In this document: positions 60,886-64,000 of the stretch, piece after piece
Layout of the letters: each line of letters starts with the position of its first letter
Numbering within the stretch: position 1 is the stretch's first letter
Assembly: GCA_029891345.1 (NCBI GenBank)
Contig: CM057009.1
Location: 291,100,966 to 291,164,965 of the forward strand
Length of the DNA: 64,000 nt
Direction: 5' to 3'
Origin: Dryococelus australis
Taxonomy: Eukaryota > Arthropoda > Insecta > Phasmatodea > Phasmatidae
Made by a program: the position numbers and the translations under genes
The notes under the pieces: generated by a model
Database searches by the model: none
Seen by the model: the letters and a program-made list of their open reading frames with translations, nothing else
Told to the model about the DNA's origin: nothing

Positions 60886-61130
60886 ACAGTTGAATAAATC
60901 TATGGTGCTGTAAAAACAGGAGACATCTCATTCGAAAAATAATTCGATGGCGAGAAACCATTGGAGGGCAATATCTGCTCCACTTTAACGTAACTAGCAA
61001 TGGATTACCTAGCGTAGAAGCTAGCCGAAACGATTCACCTTTCACATTAGCTGTTGTAAAACTAAGCCTCTCAGATGACACGCCACTGCTTATAATATAC
61101 GTGTATTCAAGTCCTATGACGTCATATTAA

Positions 61131-62194
61131 TGTCGAACAAATAGTATTACACCATTACATATTTTGGACATCGACCAGCCAATAGCGAGTTGCCACGTGA
61201 TTGCAGCTGACTAGTCGCATGCAGACTTTGAGACATCACATGCAGGCAGGTAGACCGGCTTTAGGTGCTTATCATTTTACATATACGAACCACACAAACA
61301 AAGCAGTCCGACAGACCCTGTGGAAACTGCTCCAGTTGAAGACATTTACTCGCAAACACGACCCGGCGACAAGGAAGCCAACCTATAACACAAGTGCCTG
61401 CTGTGTATAGACCTTGATGAAGTTTTGGATGACTTTGTCAAAATTTTCTGAAGAAAAAAAAATGGTTTGTGTGCATGCGAACTTAATATTTTATAAAAAA
61501 AATTTAATGAAATATGCTGCAATATTGGAGCATTATTTTGTAAAACTATTTCACAATCAAGCATATTTTACTCTCGACTCACTCAGCAGACTAACTCCTT
61601 TAGAACGACTCCTTAAGACTGACTCCTGTTAAGATGTTACTGATTTCTTGATTAAAAAGAACTAACGTATGATTCACGAATATATTCATTTATATATGCA
61701 GATAATTCATCGTATTTATTAAAGTGTCGGGTATCAGCCATTTTTCACATGGCGCATGGCCGATACTGTTTTACAAGCTATTGCCCAACGAATCCTCGAG
61801 CTAAGTGACAGACGCTGGATAAATCAGCATCTATACACACCGCTCACTCGCGAGCATCCCCATGATAGTCAATGTAGCACCATCCGATCGAGACTCGAAC
61901 TGGCGACACACACTCGCCAAAATCTTCGAGGTCCAGAAGCAAGTTGCCGTTCGCGATTCATTTCGCAAAACTTTTCAGCAGCCATTCATCCATTGTACCA
62001 ACATAGCCTCTCGAATAAATTCACGAAAGATATTGTAAATTATCCATCTTATTGGAGGAACATTTCAAGTACTGCTCTTTTAAGGAGCCCGCATTATTCT
62101 CTCATAATATCTTCTGCCAAATATTTCAAATAAATAATATGGGAGCACTCTAAGAAAAAAAAAACTAATACTCGTTGCCCCCAAAAGAAAACAC
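61131..62194. other. E3 loop, with one unrecognised open frame
   Basis: The plus-strand frame 61756-62133 (125 codons) has no domain I know. It starts ALADTVLQ-like (read MADTVLQAIAQRILEL), has a helical start and many Arg, His and Ser residues later. Antisense to its middle (61846-61950) is a tRNA-like B box (CAGTTCGAGTCTC on the minus strand), so part of it is probably SINE debris. The rest is AT-rich. Confidence 0.35.
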
Positions 62195-62427
62195 GGAGAT
62201 ACTTACATAAAAATATGAAGTCATTGGGCTTGCATACGTGTATACTATGAACAATGGGGAGTCAGCTGAGTGGCTTAGTTTGACAATTGCTAATGTGAAA
62301 TTGGATCGTCTCGGCTGGCTTCTACGCCCGGTACTCCATGGCCAGTTATGTTAAAGTGGAGTCCATAATGCCCTCCAATGGTTTCTTTCCATCTATTTCT
62401 TTTTCGAGTGAGACATATCCTGTTTGA

Positions 62428-63108
62428 CCAGCATCATCTACTTCTACAGGTATGATTTCTACATTACTAGCAGCATCAACTTCCACCAGTGCACCACCGT
62501 TTCATATTGGTATAGTGTCACTGACTTCTTCAGCTGTTTCAACTACATCACTACCAGCACCTACTGCCACCAGTGCAAAACGATCATCTACAGATTGTAC
62601 AGTACCATCGACTTCTTCAGCTGTGACGCCTACGAAATCTTCAATGGAGCTATCGATCGTTTCGGCTGAGGTACCTAGGACATCAATGCTGGCGTTACAT
62701 GATTCTTAAATTCCAGCACCTACCTCTCCAAGAAGTCCGTCCGAGACTTTGCCTGAACCACTACGCCATCAGTGTCACTTTTGGGATAAGAAATTTGCTT
62801 TCGGCTACTGTGTACGGCGATTTGAACGTTTTAATTGTGCCAAGAATCCCTGTCGCATGTCATATTTGTGTTACAGGTGCGGTAAGAAGTTCAGCCATAC
62901 CGACTGTTTACTTATAAATGCAAAGACCTGTAAATGTGAAGTGCATTTCTCATTAGTACCTTGCTACCAGGTTTGGCGCAAGCAGGTCTCTTGTGACTTC
63001 GGTGCATGTCTTCAAAAGTGTAGTTACCTACATAACCTGACCTGCAGATTGTGTCGGCGTTATAAATGTCACAATATTTCAGCACAAAGACTACACATGT
63101 ACAAATAG
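62428..63108 (+). pseudogene. Zinc-finger gene relic, E3 right arm (single in-frame stop)
   Basis: One frame runs from about 62428 to the stop at 63106-63108 with a single internal TAA at 62707. The N-terminal part is Ser/Thr/Pro-rich (TSSAVTPTKSSMELSIVSAE, also found in the left arm). Finger one: CHFWDKKFAFGYCVRRFERF then NC, in which the second Cys (now Trp) and a His (now Phe) are lost. Finger two: CYRCGKKFSHTDCLL, where an expected His is Asn or shifted, then KTC. A Cys-rich tail follows (CRLCRRYKCHN near the end). The lost zinc ligands and the stop mark it as non-functional. There is no poly-A tail or splice signal I can prove. A DNA-binding role is inferred. Confidence 0.7.
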
Positions 63109-63690
63109 CGAGTGGTTTAAAAGAATGTAAACTACAACAATGTTGATTATATTCAGATGCATATAAATCTAAGAATATTGTAATATTTTCTTGGGGGCAT
63201 GAATTGCTGTATAAAATTAATAGAATAAAAACAAGCCTGTGAATAAAATTGTGTTTTATATTTTGTTTACCTAATTTTTCAGTATAAAATTAAAATTTTA
63301 AAGCACAGAAAAAAAATTAAAATTATTGTGTAAAGTACCATTATACTAAATGTAGGATTATATAATTAAATAGAAATTAATTTTTAAAATTGCACAACTT
63401 AAAACTTTTAATAAAAAATATAGATTTAATAAATGATGCAGGTATTCAATGTCCCGCATCATGCATGTAGGTAAATTGCAAATTGGAAAAATTATTATTT
63501 AAAAAGAATAAAAATTATGAGTATTATTATAAAAAATATATTATAAAAAATATGAGTGTCGAGAGCTCACCTAGCGGCTGAATTGGCAACTCGTCTGGTG
63601 TTGAAATCGATAAATTAATATCCCCTACGTGTTGAAAAAATAATCCAATAAAGAGGGGGCAGACAACACCACATATACTTTACAAACATT
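63109..63690. other. E3 right arm, AT-rich segment
   Basis: Mirrors 59180-59990 without the inserted retroelement tail; no coding sequence. Confidence 0.55.
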
Positions 63691-64000
63691 AACCAATATG
63701 GCCCCCAAATGATGACTTAATCACCAGCTCGCCTGGCTGGGTAGTCGTGAATATAGCGCCACCTTGTTGTTCAAAATTAAAATTAATGTCAAACAAAAAA
63801 AAAAAGGAAGTTAATGGCATGCAATTGAAGGAGATTGGGTGAGGGGGGTTGAGGCCTGTCGAGTTATTAGCGAAGGCAACTAATTGACCGATTAAACAAC
63901 CAATAATAAAATTAGTAATGATGGCGTAGGGGCCTCTGTAAATGTAATATTTTAAATACATTATTAAATAATAATATTTAAATAAAATTTTTGAACATAT

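Larger units (their letters stand above)
58530..64000. mobile_element. Composite element E3: giant inverted repeat with two outward-facing zinc-finger genes, cut by the window end
   Basis: The left arm (about 58530-61130) and right arm (about 62195 to past 64000) are reverse complements. Anchor pairs: TTTTTATTGGTTGTTTAATC near 59010 with its complement at 63889; GGCGAGCTGG at 59182 with CCAGCTCGCC at 63723; TTAATTTATCGATTTAAACA at 59297 with its complement near 63605; the zinc-finger genes; ACCATTGGAGGGCA at 60958 with its complement near 62373. The outer left end carries two TCAAGGTCA/ATGGCGG blocks (58560-58860); the matching right end lies outside the window. The architecture, with genes pointing away from a loop, is the same as in E2. 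Later insertions in the left arm only: a retroelement tail (59537) and a hAT-type MITE (60271). Confidence 0.75.
62195..64000 (-). repeat. E3 right arm (continues past the window end)
   Basis: Reverse complement of the left arm, without the retroelement tail and without the MITE. The last alignable stretch at the window end corresponds to about 58960 of the left arm, so the outer signature block is expected just beyond. Confidence 0.75.

Overview
This window looks like a piece of a large, AT-rich insect genome made almost entirely of intron or intergenic DNA and transposable-element debris. Nothing prokaryotic is present. Long open frames are rare, most of the sequence is at low GC, and there are several families of tRNA-derived SINEs, MITEs with target-site duplications (TSDs) of the TA and 8-bp types, microsatellites and minisatellites. 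The SINE that recurs at about 4.25, 13.2, 39.9 (minus) and 57.4 kb has, read antisense, the kind of translation I remember from predicted proteins of stick insects (Phasmatodea). A phasmid or related polyneopteran is therefore my best guess for the host, but it is a memory-based inference.

The only sequence I accept as host protein-coding is one 124-bp exon at 41495-41618 (+). It has a clean acceptor and an AG|GTAAGT donor and encodes the first half of a fibronectin type III domain of an Ig/FN3 cell-adhesion protein (sidekick-like is my best guess). No neighbouring exon was found, so if the gene is real its flanking introns are probably tens of kb long.

The most interesting content is a family of composite elements, not recognised by me, present three times. 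E2 (about 18.95-26.5 kb) and E3 (about 58.5 kb to beyond the window end) are giant imperfect inverted repeats. Each arm carries a decayed copy of one gene, and the two copies point outward from a central loop. The gene encodes two C2HC/C2H2-type zinc fingers followed, in E2, by an acidic tract and a helical C-terminal segment. E1 (about 0.57-2.33 kb) is a rearranged, shortened member. All three carry blocks with the motif TCAAGGTCA (the extended nuclear-receptor half-site) next to blocks with AAYATGGCGG (YY1/Pho-like).

Other layout: a perfect 10 x 33-bp minisatellite at 8.3 kb; a 112-bp tandem array at 15.6 kb; a smaller inverted repeat (IR3) at 31.05-32.9 kb with two later MITE insertions; GC-richer islands of unknown origin at 27.2-27.6 and 33.2-34.6 kb; a 570-bp dispersed repeat at 35.87 and 47.58 kb; a candidate solo LTR at 50.7 kb; and Tc1/mariner-type MITEs at 13.6, 41.7 and 54.0 kb. 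hAT-type MITEs lie at 6.3, 32.6 and 60.3 kb; the last of these interrupts a zinc-finger gene.

All coordinates of repeat boundaries were placed by eye and are good to about 5-30 bp unless a TSD is quoted. Identity levels are impressions, not computed values.
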